Both the position numbers and the translations under genes were made by a program. Source: Oscillospiraceae bacterium (GTDB lineage Bacteria > Bacillota > Clostridia > Oscillospirales > Ruminococcaceae). From it: DNA of 12,336 nt. The stretch lies in contig JAHHTP010000038.1 of NCBI GenBank assembly GCA_020024615.1, positions 1-12,336 on the forward strand, in the 5' to 3' direction. Of this stretch, positions 1 to 7,049 are shown piece by piece (positions within the stretch are counted from its first letter, which is position 1; the number at the start of each line of letters is the position of its first letter). The notes under the pieces were generated by a model. It saw nothing but the letters and a program-made list of their open reading frames with translations, had not been told where the DNA came from and did not search any database.

Positions 1-96
1 CTTTTTGCCTATTCCTGCTTATTTTTTTTAAAATCCTGTCGATGAATGTATAGAAATAAAATTTTTCATTTTATCTTTGAAAGGAAGTGCGTAATC

Positions 97-405
97 ATGC
101 TGAATACGCCAATTTTTGATATCATTCATTCCGCTTCGATTTCTAAAACATATCAACCGAAGCAGCAACAACATTTTACTGCAACTACAGGTATAAATTC
201 AAAATTTGATTCTGTTGCAATTTCTTCACAAGCAGATGCCCAGAATCATTTTCAGAAAGAGATGGTTAGCCGTCTGTCTCAGGATATCCGAACAACTACC
301 ACAACCGGCAAAATCCAGGATCTTCGCCAAGCTGTTGCCTGTGGAGAGTATCATCCTGATCCTGCAAAAATTGCCAAATGTCTTCTTTTTCAACTGGAGG
401 AATAA
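97..405 (+). CDS. flgM: FlgM, anti-sigma-28 factor
   Basis: Negative regulator of flagellin synthesis. In known systems FlgM binds sigma-28 (FliA/SigD) in the cytoplasm and holds back late flagellar genes until the hook is finished. The 102-residue product has the usual FlgM size and a recognisable C-terminal sigma-binding half: a 'FDSVAISSQA' stretch near residue 38, then the pattern SRLSQDIR...KIQDLRQAVACGEY.PDPAKIA. The N-terminal half looks unstructured, as is normal. I chose the ATG at 97 because AAGGAAG (81-87) lies 9 nt upstream. An in-frame ATG at 46 has no ribosome binding site and would add a hydrophobic tail atypical of the family. It is first in the operon and only 3 nt before flgN. 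No clear sigma-28 promoter is visible in the 96 bases before it, though the promoter may lie outside the window. Confidence 0.88.
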   Translation: MLNTPIFDIIHSASISKTYQPKQQQHFTATTGINSKFDSVAISSQADAQNHFQKEMVSRLSQDIRTTTTTGKIQDLRQAVACGEYHPDPAKIAKCLLFQLEE

Positions 406-408
406 TAG

Positions 409-879
409 ATGAACAATCCGTTTGATGATTACCTGCTGTTATTGGAACAGATGCGTGTCGAATTGTCACACCTTTCCGAACTTGCAAACGCCAAAATCAG
501 CGCAGTTCAGAAAAATGATTTGATAGCATTGGATAAGGTCATGAAACAGGAACAGGCTTCCTCAATGACTTTCAGAGGACTGGAACAGAAGCAGACCTTA
601 CTGCTGCGTGCAACCGAACTGACTGATGTTCCGCTTTCCTCTTTGCCAGAAAAATATCCTCCTGAAAAACGGCTTGATGCCAAAAACACAGTGGAGAAAT
701 TACAAAATCAATATCAAATTTATCGTTGTAGCTCTGAAGTTGCCCGCAACACATTGGAATGCAATCTTCATGTGATTGATAAAATCATCAGTGATAGTGA
801 TCAGTCTTCAGAAGGTCCAGGTTATCAAGAAAAAACGCCGCAACTTCCGTCAGCAATGAAAACCGATTTTCGAGCTTAA
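409..879 (+). CDS. flgN: FlgN-family export chaperone for hook-filament junction proteins
   Basis: Predicted cytoplasmic chaperone that in known systems holds FlgK and FlgL and delivers them to the flagellar type III export gate. The 156-residue protein is almost wholly helical in appearance. Its N-terminal half has the FlgN pattern of leucine-spaced helices (YLLLLEQMRVELSHLSELANAK, residues about 8-29) followed by a Lys/Glu-rich helix (KVMKQEQ). The last 25 residues are polar and probably disordered. The ribosome binding site GGAGG (396-400) sits inside the last codons of flgM, 8 nt before the ATG, so translation is probably coupled. Sequence conservation in this family is low. The call rests on helix pattern, length and the diagnostic position between flgM and flgK. 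Confidence 0.8.
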   Translation: MNNPFDDYLLLLEQMRVELSHLSELANAKISAVQKNDLIALDKVMKQEQASSMTFRGLEQKQTLLLRATELTDVPLSSLPEKYPPEKRLDAKNTVEKLQNQYQIYRCSSEVARNTLECNLHVIDKIISDSDQSSEGPGYQEKTPQLPSAMKTDFRA

Positions 880-913
880 GTAACTTAATAATTTATAACA
901 TAAGGAGTATTCT

Positions 914-2710
914 ATGAGCATTGGTACATTTGGTTCCTTTACTCAGGCAAGACTGGGCATTTATGCTGCTCAGGCTGGTTTGAGTGTAACCGGAAACAAT
1001 ATTGGTAATATTAACACCCCTGGCTATACCAGACAAAAATTGATTCAAAGCAGTTTTTATGCAGGGGGTAGTGACCGTTATTATTCTTCAACTAGCGTGC
1101 GTGTTGGAAATGGTGTGCTTTGCAAAGGCGTTTCTCAGTTGCGTGACCCTTACCTGGACATCCGCTACCGTGGTGAAATGTCTGGTGTGGGCGCAATGGA
1201 TTCTAAATTATCTGCACTCAAAGACCTTCAGCGTATTCTGGATGAAGTAGGCGATGGTAAAGAAGGATTTGGTATTCTGGGTAATCAGCTCAGTGATTTT
1301 TATAAACAATTACAGAATTTAAATGACCATACTGGTAAAGCAGAATATGATATTCAAGTGCGTTCTTCTGCGGAAGCACTGGTAAAAATGTTTAACACCT
1401 ATGCTTCCCAGTTGGAGTCGGCAGAAAAAAATGCGCAAACACAATTTAAACAAGATATTGAAAAGGTTAATACGATTCTTAATAACATCCGTGATATGAA
1501 TGTTGAAATCCAGAAAGCTGAACTGCATGGAGATCCTGCACTGGAACTTCGTGATGAACGAAATGTATTGATCGATGAACTTTCCACTTATATGCAAATC
1601 GATGTATCCTACTCGATGGAAGATGTCGGTGGTGGAAATAAGGTGGAGAAACTTACCATTAAACTTGGAGGCGCAAATCCAGACCCTAACATAAAAACAG
1701 ACACCTCTACTTTAATTGATGGCGTGTATGGAACGCAGATTTCCGTCCCAGATCAAATTCCAGGACCAGGTGGTACACAAGTAGATAACACAGATCTGAC
1801 TGTTTTTCTGGGTCAACTGACGGATTCTGATGGAAATATTCAAGTCGGAAGCACAGAAGTACAGCTAGCAGATAATGATTTATTTGGCGCTATTCAGTCT
1901 CAGCGTGAATTCCTCACAAAAGCTGGTGAATTTTCCCAGCCAGCGTCTGAGAAACGCGGTATTGCATATTATAAAAAATCTTTGGATCTTCTAGCAAAAC
2001 AATTTGCGAATACCTTTAATGATGCCAACCAAGGCTTTGTTAAAAATGAAAAAGGTGATTATCTAGATAAAGATGGAAATGTAGTTGTTACGAAAGATAA
2101 CCAAGGCAACTACTTGGATAAAGGCGGTCAGATCATTCTTACCAAACAAGATGCAGATGCCAAGACACCTGATGAGATGAAAAAATTTCTAAAGGATCAA
2201 GGTGCTCATCATATTGGCAATCCGTTATTTAGTAGCGAAAACAATGCAGATAACCCAAAGGATATCAATGCATCGAATATCTGTATTTCAGCTACATGGA
2301 CAAAAGGACCGGCCATCACCAACTCCTTTACAAGACCGACCGGTCAGGAAATTGGTAGCACCGACAGTTCCAATATTGCTCATATGATTGTCCTGATGAA
2401 CACAAAAATGGACTATACCCCAGACGGTAGTACCAAACCGATGTTCAACGGCTCATTCAATGATATGTGGACCAATATGGGTAATGTTCTGGGTAATGAT
2501 ATGATGACTACATCTACTATGCTGAATACATATCATTCACGCGCTGTAAGTCTTGATACCAACCGAGATTCTGTATCTAGCGTAGACTTAAATGATGAAG
2601 CTATGAACCTGATGCAGTATTCTAAATCATATAATGCTGCTTGTCGTCTTATGACAACATTGGATTCCATTTTAGATAAATTAATTAACGGTACAGGTAC
2701 TTTGACCTGA
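914..2710 (+). CDS. flgK: FlgK, hook-associated protein 1
   Basis: First hook-filament junction protein, exported through the flagellar type III apparatus and assembled on the hook tip before FlgL and flagellin. The 598-residue product begins with the highly characteristic rod/hook/HAP N-terminus (residues 13-41, including GNNIGNINTPGYTRQ). It ends with the matching C-terminal coiled-coil D0 segment (SVDLNDEAMNLMQYSKSYNAA then LMTTLDSILDKLI). The variable middle carries a tandem pair of about 17 residues (381-414, each with the core YLDK.G). The start is supported by AAGGAG (902-907) 6 nt upstream. It follows flgN by 34 nt and precedes flgL by 12 nt. Length is within the usual FlgK range of roughly 450-650 residues. 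Confidence 0.96.
   Translation: MSIGTFGSFTQARLGIYAAQAGLSVTGNNIGNINTPGYTRQKLIQSSFYAGGSDRYYSSTSVRVGNGVLCKGVSQLRDPYLDIRYRGEMSGVGAMDSKLSALKDLQRILDEVGDGKEGFGILGNQLSDFYKQLQNLNDHTGKAEYDIQVRSSAEALVKMFNTYASQLESAEKNAQTQFKQDIEKVNTILNNIRDMNVEIQKAELHGDPALELRDERNVLIDELSTYMQIDVSYSMEDVGGGNKVEKLTIKLGGANPDPNIKTDTSTLIDGVYGTQISVPDQIPGPGGTQVDNTDLTVFLGQLTDSDGNIQVGSTEVQLADNDLFGAIQSQREFLTKAGEFSQPASEKRGIAYYKKSLDLLAKQFANTFNDANQGFVKNEKGDYLDKDGNVVVTKDNQGNYLDKGGQIILTKQDADAKTPDEMKKFLKDQGAHHIGNPLFSSENNADNPKDINASNICISATWTKGPAITNSFTRPTGQEIGSTDSSNIAHMIVLMNTKMDYTPDGSTKPMFNGSFNDMWTNMGNVLGNDMMTTSTMLNTYHSRAVSLDTNRDSVSSVDLNDEAMNLMQYSKSYNAACRLMTTLDSILDKLINGTGTLT
2054..2155 (+). repeat. Tandem 17-codon imperfect repeat inside flgK
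   Basis: Two adjacent 51-base units (2054-2104 and 2105-2155) encode GDYLDKDGNVVVTKDNQ and GNYLDKGGQIILTKQDA, which align residue for residue. The DNA has diverged much more than the protein, so the duplication is old and kept under protein-level selection, or convergent. It lies in the surface-exposed variable domain of FlgK. Confidence 0.7.
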
Positions 2711-2722
2711 TAGGAGGATAAT

Positions 2723-3751
2723 ATGATTCGTTCTACAACAAATGGTTTGTTGAAAAGTTATCGATATAATCTGATGAACTCCACCAACACTTTAAATCAC
2801 TCTATTAACACAGTATTGACTGGCAAACGCTTTAGTTCTTTTGCAGATGATCCAGCAGCTGTGTCCCGTTCTTTTCAGATGCGCACTTCACTTTTGCAGT
2901 TGGATAGTCAGCATGAGGTAGGACAATCGACTGTGCGTAAATATGAAATCGCATGGGATGCGCTCAACCGTGTTGGAGATGATGTAAAATTAGCAAAGGA
3001 TGCTATCCTGCGTGCCAAAAACGATCCGACCGCTTCTGGTCTGAATGCATTGGGACAGCAGCTTTCACAGCTTGCAGATGGTATTGTGCAGACCATGAAC
3101 ACGAAATTTGGCGAAAACTTTGTCTTTGCTGGTGCAGACGGACTCAATCCACCATTTAAAATGGAAGGTGATAAGCTGACCTTTCGTGGCATTGATGTCA
3201 ACTCCACAGATCCAAAAGATATTGAAGCCCTGAAATATCTGACTGAAAAAGAAAGTAAATATGTTGACATTGGTTTAGGTCTGAAAGAAGATGGCGATAA
3301 GCTAAATCAATCAAGTGCTTTCAATGCTGCATTACAGGGAACAACCTTTTTAGGTTATGGTGTGGATAAAGATGGAGACCCTAAAAATATCGTTTCCATT
3401 GTCAAACGCATGGGAAACATTTTACAAAACGAAGTAAATACAAACGGATCCTTCAAGAATGAACAGGTCAAAGAAGAATTTGAACGGTTATCGAAAAAAT
3501 TTGACGAAGCATACTCAAAACTTAGTGATAAACACACCGAACTAGATGCCAGAACAGCATTCTTAAAAAACAACCAAAAACTGTTAGAAGGCAATTCTCA
3601 CTCTTTACAGGAACAGATTGTCGAATTGGAAAATGTGGATCCTGCGGATGCAATTACCGCCTATTCTTGGGCAAGTTACTGCTATAATGCTGCACTGAAA
3701 GTAGGCAACAACATTCTTTCTCAAAGTTTAATGGATTACATGAATAGATAA
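2723..3751 (+). CDS. flgL: FlgL, hook-associated protein 3
   Basis: Second hook-filament junction protein, sitting between FlgK and the first flagellin. The 342-residue product has the flagellin-like N-terminus (LMNSTNTLNHSINTVLTGKR then SFADDPAAVSRSFQMRTSL, residues about 17-55). It also has the FlgL-type segment LAKDAILRAKNDPTASGLNALG.QL..LADGIVQTMNTKFGENFVFAG around residues 92-138, and a helical C-terminus (DAITAYSWASYCYNAALKVG). The ATG at 2723 has AGGAGG (2712-2717) 5 nt upstream. The size is somewhat above the roughly 300 residues common in Bacillus. A VDKDGD motif occurs near residue 213 in the variable domain. Co-transcription with flgK is very likely (12-nt gap). Confidence 0.95.
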   Translation: MIRSTTNGLLKSYRYNLMNSTNTLNHSINTVLTGKRFSSFADDPAAVSRSFQMRTSLLQLDSQHEVGQSTVRKYEIAWDALNRVGDDVKLAKDAILRAKNDPTASGLNALGQQLSQLADGIVQTMNTKFGENFVFAGADGLNPPFKMEGDKLTFRGIDVNSTDPKDIEALKYLTEKESKYVDIGLGLKEDGDKLNQSSAFNAALQGTTFLGYGVDKDGDPKNIVSIVKRMGNILQNEVNTNGSFKNEQVKEEFERLSKKFDEAYSKLSDKHTELDARTAFLKNNQKLLEGNSHSLQEQIVELENVDPADAITAYSWASYCYNAALKVGNNILSQSLMDYMNR

Positions 3752-3785
3752 ATACAAAATACAGACACAAAAGGGGGCATTGACT

Positions 3786-4385
3786 ATGGATCCTCTTATT
3801 GAAATAAAACGCGTTCCGATTGAGATTAAAATGGAAATTTCTCATGCTAAACTAGAATATACCCGCGGAACCACCGATATGAAAATTTCAAGGGATCAAG
3901 ATGGACTGCATATACGCAGTAAACCAATTCCGATTAATATGGATAAATTTGAATTGCGACATTCTGCCGCACCAGTCAAAGTTCATCCAGCTAAGCAAAA
4001 CATGGGATACAACAACAGGCTGATCACCTGCCAAGCAACTGCATCCTGTTCTGAACAGGGACAGCTGCTTTTCAAAGCAAAACTTGATCATGACATAGCT
4101 GCACTGCTTTCAGCAGGGACACAATCACACAATATACCGTCCACCACATCAGCAGCGATTAATTCGAACACAGCACTGGATACTGCTGAACTAAACATCA
4201 GTTTTGAAATGGATAAGGCTAGTTTCGACTGGCGTCTTACTCCGACAGAATTTAAGTATACTCCAGGCACCATTGAAATTTCTGTCACGCAACAGCCTGA
4301 TGTGGAGATCACCTATATTGGCGGTTTTATTTATGTTCCACCCTCTGCTGACCCAGATTACGAACCGATTGACACAATGGCTTGA
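3786..4385 (+). CDS. DUF6470 (YviE-like) flagellar-locus protein
   Basis: A 199-residue protein of the family found between flgL and fliW in many Firmicutes (YviE in B. subtilis, DUF6470). Its function is not established. It has no signal peptide or membrane segment. The N-terminus is beta-rich (PLIEIKRVPIEIKMEISHAKLEY, then PIPINMDKFE). The C-terminus has the family-like ending: WRLTPTEFKYTPGTIEISV, PDVEITYIGG and YVPPSADPDYEPID. I chose the ATG at 3786 because AGGGGG (3772-3777) is 8 nt upstream; the in-frame TTG at 3780 is only 2 nt from it. The gene follows flgL by 34 nt and ends 14 nt before the fliW start. Position suggests a role tied to late flagellar assembly, but this is inference. 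Confidence 0.8.
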   Translation: MDPLIEIKRVPIEIKMEISHAKLEYTRGTTDMKISRDQDGLHIRSKPIPINMDKFELRHSAAPVKVHPAKQNMGYNNRLITCQATASCSEQGQLLFKAKLDHDIAALLSAGTQSHNIPSTTSAAINSNTALDTAELNISFEMDKASFDWRLTPTEFKYTPGTIEISVTQQPDVEITYIGGFIYVPPSADPDYEPIDTMA

Positions 4386-4388
4386 TGA

Positions 4389-4402
4389 GGAGGCATACTT
4401 TG
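4389..4402 (+). promoter_or_regulatory. Ribosome binding site fixing a TTG start for fliW
   Basis: GGAGG at 4389-4393 is followed after 6 nt by TTG at 4400. Starting there gives MKLNTRLFG, the normal FliW N-terminus. The in-frame ATG at 4385 lies upstream of, and overlaps, the GGAGG region and would add five non-conserved residues. Confidence 0.75.
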
Positions 4403-4855
4403 AAACTCAACACAAGACTTTTCGGTCCAATCGACTATGAAGAAAGTGATATCATCACCTTTCCAAAGGGACTGCCCAGCTTTGAAGACGAACACGCCTT
4501 TCTTCTTCTTCCAATCGCAGAAAGTGAGGAAAGTCTGTTATGTTTACAAAGTGTGGAAACACCTGCTCTCTCCTTCATTCTGATGAACCCATTTTCGCTT
4601 GATCCATCCTATACACCTGTCCTACAAGTATCTGAACGCAAGGCACTGCATGTAGAACGGGATGAGGATCTCTGCTTTTATGTTTTGTGTGCCATGAAAC
4701 GCCCAGTTTCTGATAGCACCGTTAACATGAAAAGTCCTATTGCGCTCAATCCGGATACCAGAACAGCATATCAGGTGATTTTGGAATCCGATACCTACCG
4801 CATACGCCATCCTCTTTCGGAGTTTACAAACCGAAAGGAGGATGCCTCGTGCTGA
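4400..4855 (+). CDS. fliW: FliW, flagellar assembly factor and CsrA antagonist
   Basis: FliW binds flagellin and CsrA in a partner switch in B. subtilis: free FliW sequesters CsrA and relieves repression of flagellin translation. The 151-residue product starts with the family signature (KLNTRLFGPIDYEESDIITFPKGLP.FE) and has the expected later blocks (LLCLQSVETPALSFILMNPF near residues 45-65, and NMKSPIALNP near residue 112). Length fits the usual 130-160. The likely start is TTG at 4400 (see the separate RBS entry). The coding region overlaps csrA by 7 nt (4849-4855), consistent with coupled production of the two partners. The residues contacting CsrA cannot be judged from sequence alone. Confidence 0.93.
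   Translation: MKLNTRLFGPIDYEESDIITFPKGLPSFEDEHAFLLLPIAESEESLLCLQSVETPALSFILMNPFSLDPSYTPVLQVSERKALHVERDEDLCFYVLCAMKRPVSDSTVNMKSPIALNPDTRTAYQVILESDTYRIRHPLSEFTNRKEDASC
4834..4841 (+). promoter_or_regulatory. Ribosome binding site for the csrA GTG start
   Basis: AAAGGAGG lies within the 3' end of fliW, 7 nt before the GTG at 4849. Starting there yields MLILQRKPGES, the universal CsrA N-terminus, so the start is well fixed. Confidence 0.85.
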
Positions 4856-5106
4856 TTTTGCAGAGAAAACCCGGCGAGTCGCTTAAAATCGGTGACAATA
4901 TCACTATTACGGTTACATCTATTGAAGGCGGGCGTGTCCGTCTGGCAATTGATGCTCCCATAGAAATTCCAATTCTGCGTAGCGAACTGATAGAAACGAT
5001 TGCAGCAAATCAGGAATCCATCGTAGAACAATCTTCCGCAAATGAATTGCTAAACCTGCTGGATGATATGTTTGAGCACCATCTGCCTGAAAATAATGAC
5101 ATATAA
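4849..5106 (+). CDS. csrA: CsrA, carbon storage regulator / mRNA-binding translational repressor
   Basis: A small dimeric RNA-binding protein. In B. subtilis it binds the hag leader and blocks ribosome access. The 85-residue product starts from GTG. Residues 1-47 form the typical five-strand core: MLILQRKPGES, IGD.ITITV, then GGRVRLAIDAP and IPILRSEL. L4, R6 and R44, which contact RNA in characterised CsrA, are present. Residue 38 is Ile instead of the common Lys and residue 43 is Leu instead of the common His. The C-terminal extension (about residues 50-85, acidic: NELLNLLDDMFEHH) is longer than in E. coli (61 aa) and B. subtilis (74 aa). FliW binding in Firmicutes involves this end. It is the last gene of the operon, followed by a strong terminator; no hag gene follows. 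Confidence 0.94.
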   Translation: MLILQRKPGESLKIGDNITITVTSIEGGRVRLAIDAPIEIPILRSELIETIAANQESIVEQSSANELLNLLDDMFEHHLPENNDI

Positions 5107-5110
5107 CAAC

Positions 5111-5154
5111 AACCCCTGTTCTAAAGTTTATAATATGAACAGGGGTTATTTTTT
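5111..5154 (+). terminator. Rho-independent terminator of the flgM-csrA operon
   Basis: A perfect 11-bp stem, AACCCCTGTTC (5111-5121) with GAACAGGGGTT (5137-5147), encloses a 15-nt loop and is followed by ATTTTTTAT. It begins 4 nt after the csrA stop codon. Confidence 0.93.
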
Positions 5155-5165
5155 ATACACACATG

Positions 5166-5193
5166 AAAAACGGCCCCTATTTAAAATAGGGGC
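5166..5193 (-). terminator. Rho-independent terminator of the fliD-side operon
   Basis: The inverted repeat GCCCCTATTT (5173-5182) and AAATAGGGGC (5184-5193) forms a GC-based hairpin. Read on the minus strand it is followed by CGTTTTTC, a U-tract, so it terminates the leftward operon. It stands immediately beside the rightward terminator, giving a clean convergent boundary. Confidence 0.82.
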
Positions 5194-5237
5194 AAAATAT
5201 TTCTGTGGATTCTTCTTGTAGAATAGCTCTTTTTACA

Positions 5238-6119
5238 TTATTTTACCAGCATAATCTGGTTTCCCTTACCAATTTGATACACCAACCGATCTGCACCAGA
5301 AAATAGGTAGGTTCCAACAATCTCATTGGTATTGGTCTGCGGATCTGTCTGATAGACATTAACACGCATACAAGGCGACGAGCCAACCAGCACTGCACCA
5401 TCCAATACGAAAACATCATACTCTTGCATGGACTTTCCATTGAGCCCCAACTCGGAAGGATTAAGGCTATAAAAGTAATCCACCGCCTGTGTATAGGTCA
5501 TAGAAGGGGACTGCGGTGTCTCCTTCTCGCTCTTTTTAGCAATATGGCCTTCTTTCTGCGCCAATGTGACATCCAGTTGATCTTCTTGCCAGTTCATTTC
5601 CATTGTAAAAAGAAGATTACTTGGATTTTCTCCTTCATGCTCAATGGGTCTTACTAGCCGAACACTGCCAATGGGATTCGTAAAATTCGGAAGTTCGATT
5701 TTAAAGTTTTCTTCGTCAACCGGCACAAAACCAGAATCCTCATCTGTCAGCATATTTGCATATGCTGCAACACTGGCCGCTAAATCTGGAACTTGAGCAT
5801 AGTAATAAGTTTTAGCAATTGTGCTGACAGCAGACTTTGAGGAACTCTCCTCACCTTCTTCATTTTCTTTACCCAGCTTACTTTCGGCATTGATTTTCTT
5901 TCTTTCAGAAAACTCAATCGAAACATCAGCGTTCTCCCCTACTGGGAATGCTTTGACCGATGATCCATCCAACTCATACAGAACTGGAGCAGACACAGTA
6001 TAGCCCATATTCTTGTCAGGCGATTTTGTTGAAAATTGCATCACAACAACTGTAATACCAGCCGCAACCACACCAACTACAAAGGCTACTACTCCGATTA
6101 TAATTTTTTTCTTATCCAA
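5238..6119 (-). CDS. Single-pass membrane protein with large extracytoplasmic domain, unknown function
   Basis: I do not recognise this 293-residue protein. It has a basic N-terminus (MDKKK), one membrane segment (about residues 6-27, IIIGVVAFVVGVVAAGITVVVM) with no lipobox cysteine or clear signal-peptidase site, and about 265 residues predicted outside the cell. An acidic Ser/Glu/Lys low-complexity patch lies near residues 80-97. The C-terminal third (VFVLDGAVLVGSSPCMRVNVYQ then GTYLFSGADRLVYQI) looks like a beta-rich domain seen in clostridial secreted proteins; this is an impression, not a family call. The start is TTG at 6119; AAGGAG (6133-6138) lies 13 nt upstream, rather far. It follows the FtsE-like gene by 40 nt, so the two are probably co-transcribed, and it is last before the leftward terminator. 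It may be the membrane partner of that ATPase. Confidence 0.8.
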   Translation of the reverse strand: MDKKKIIIGVVAFVVGVVAAGITVVVMQFSTKSPDKNMGYTVSAPVLYELDGSSVKAFPVGENADVSIEFSERKKINAESKLGKENEEGEESSSKSAVSTIAKTYYYAQVPDLAASVAAYANMLTDEDSGFVPVDEENFKIELPNFTNPIGSVRLVRPIEHEGENPSNLLFTMEMNWQEDQLDVTLAQKEGHIAKKSEKETPQSPSMTYTQAVDYFYSLNPSELGLNGKSMQEYDVFVLDGAVLVGSSPCMRVNVYQTDPQTNTNEIVGTYLFSGADRLVYQIGKGNQIMLVK

Positions 6120-6159
6120 TTTTTCTATTGATCTCCTTACTAGGTAATGAACGATCTGG

Positions 6160-6990
6160 TTATTTTTGCGCTTCTTGTTTTGATGACGATGATGTTAGTC
6201 TTTCTTTTTTTAGCAAAGAAGCAAAACGCTCCCCTTTTTTATGCGGAATTAACGGGGAAGTAAATTCCCCGTATCTCCCTTTATCTTCATCACTATAAAC
6301 CTGACCATGCACCAATGTAATTACTCTATGACGAAGCATATTCACATAGTCACTATTGTGGGTTGACATAATAATCGTTGTCCCCTTGCGGTTCAACTCA
6401 CTTAGAAGCAAAAAAACATCCCACATACTGTCCGCATCTAAACTATCGGTAATTTCATCCAAAATCAAAATCGGCGGACTATTGATAAGAGCGCGAGCTA
6501 GTTCTATTCTACGACGCTGTGTTTCTGACAAGTCAAGTGGAGATAATCCATCTGTACCTGGTAGTCCAACCAGCCCCAGAACTTTTTTAATACGCTGCTT
6601 GTAATGATTTCTGTCTCCAAATTTCTTTGCACCAGCTTTGGCGGTTATTTCCAGATTCTGCCGAATTGTAATATGGTCATCCAAAGAATAATACTGTGGA
6701 ACATAGCCGATGAAAAGCGGAAAACGCTCTCGACTCAAAAATCCGGATTTATGCATAGATATTCCATTGAGCAGTATATTTCCTTCAGTCGGCTTAATTT
6801 GTCCAGCGATCAGCTGCAACAGCGTACTAATACCTGCGCCGCTACTTCCGATGACAAAAACAAACTCACCCTGATCAATGGTTAGATTTACATCCTTCAC
6901 GCCAATCTCAAACTGCTGTGGTTTCCGTTGAAACCACTTTTTTCCTACAGGATAATATTTGGTTACATTATCTATTTTTATTGTGGGCAT
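6160..6990 (-). CDS. FtsE-like ABC ATPase with degenerate Walker A and signature motifs
   Basis: A 276-residue ABC nucleotide-binding domain, probably cytoplasmic. Aromatic A-loop candidates are Y12/Y13. Walker A is at 48-56 but reads GSSGAGIST: residue 54 is Ile (codon ATT at 6829-6831) where nucleotide-binding Lys is expected. Other landmarks are the Q-loop VPQ (Q99), signature LSETQ (154-158) instead of LSGGQ/LSGGE, Walker B ILILDE (D178, E179), D-loop SLD, and the H-loop THN (H211). The segment after the H-loop (HGQVYSDEDKGRYG) resembles the end of FtsE, so I place it in that group. About 12 extra residues precede the first strand pair, and a basic, Ser-rich tail follows. No FtsX-like permease adjoins it. 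Start ATG with AGGAG 5 nt upstream. It probably binds ATP poorly or not at all and may be a structural or regulatory subunit. Confidence 0.85.
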   Translation of the reverse strand: MPTIKIDNVTKYYPVGKKWFQRKPQQFEIGVKDVNLTIDQGEFVFVIGSSGAGISTLLQLIAGQIKPTEGNILLNGISMHKSGFLSRERFPLFIGYVPQYYSLDDHITIRQNLEITAKAGAKKFGDRNHYKQRIKKVLGLVGLPGTDGLSPLDLSETQRRRIELARALINSPPILILDEITDSLDADSMWDVFLLLSELNRKGTTIIMSTHNSDYVNMLRHRVITLVHGQVYSDEDKGRYGEFTSPLIPHKKGERFASLLKKERLTSSSSKQEAQK

Positions 6991-7049
6991 TTTTTCTCCT
7001 GTATATCCTATTTTTCTAAAATAAATATCTTGCTAAAATATAGACACTT

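Noticed and set aside
30..46. Possible sigma-28 promoter before flgM (TAAA followed by GTCGATGA)
   Set aside because: Only 5 nt separate the two parts, whereas about 15 are needed, and no other spacing fits.
6829..6831. Walker A Ile-54 as a sequencing error in an ordinary ABC gene
   Set aside because: The codon ATT differs from a Lys codon at two positions, and the signature motif is independently altered.
6996..7010. CsrA-like site (ATACAGGAG plus a second GGA) at the start of the FtsE-like gene
   Set aside because: The GGA motifs coincide with the ribosome binding site, and the ACARGGA core is incomplete. No hairpin presenting GGA is apparent.
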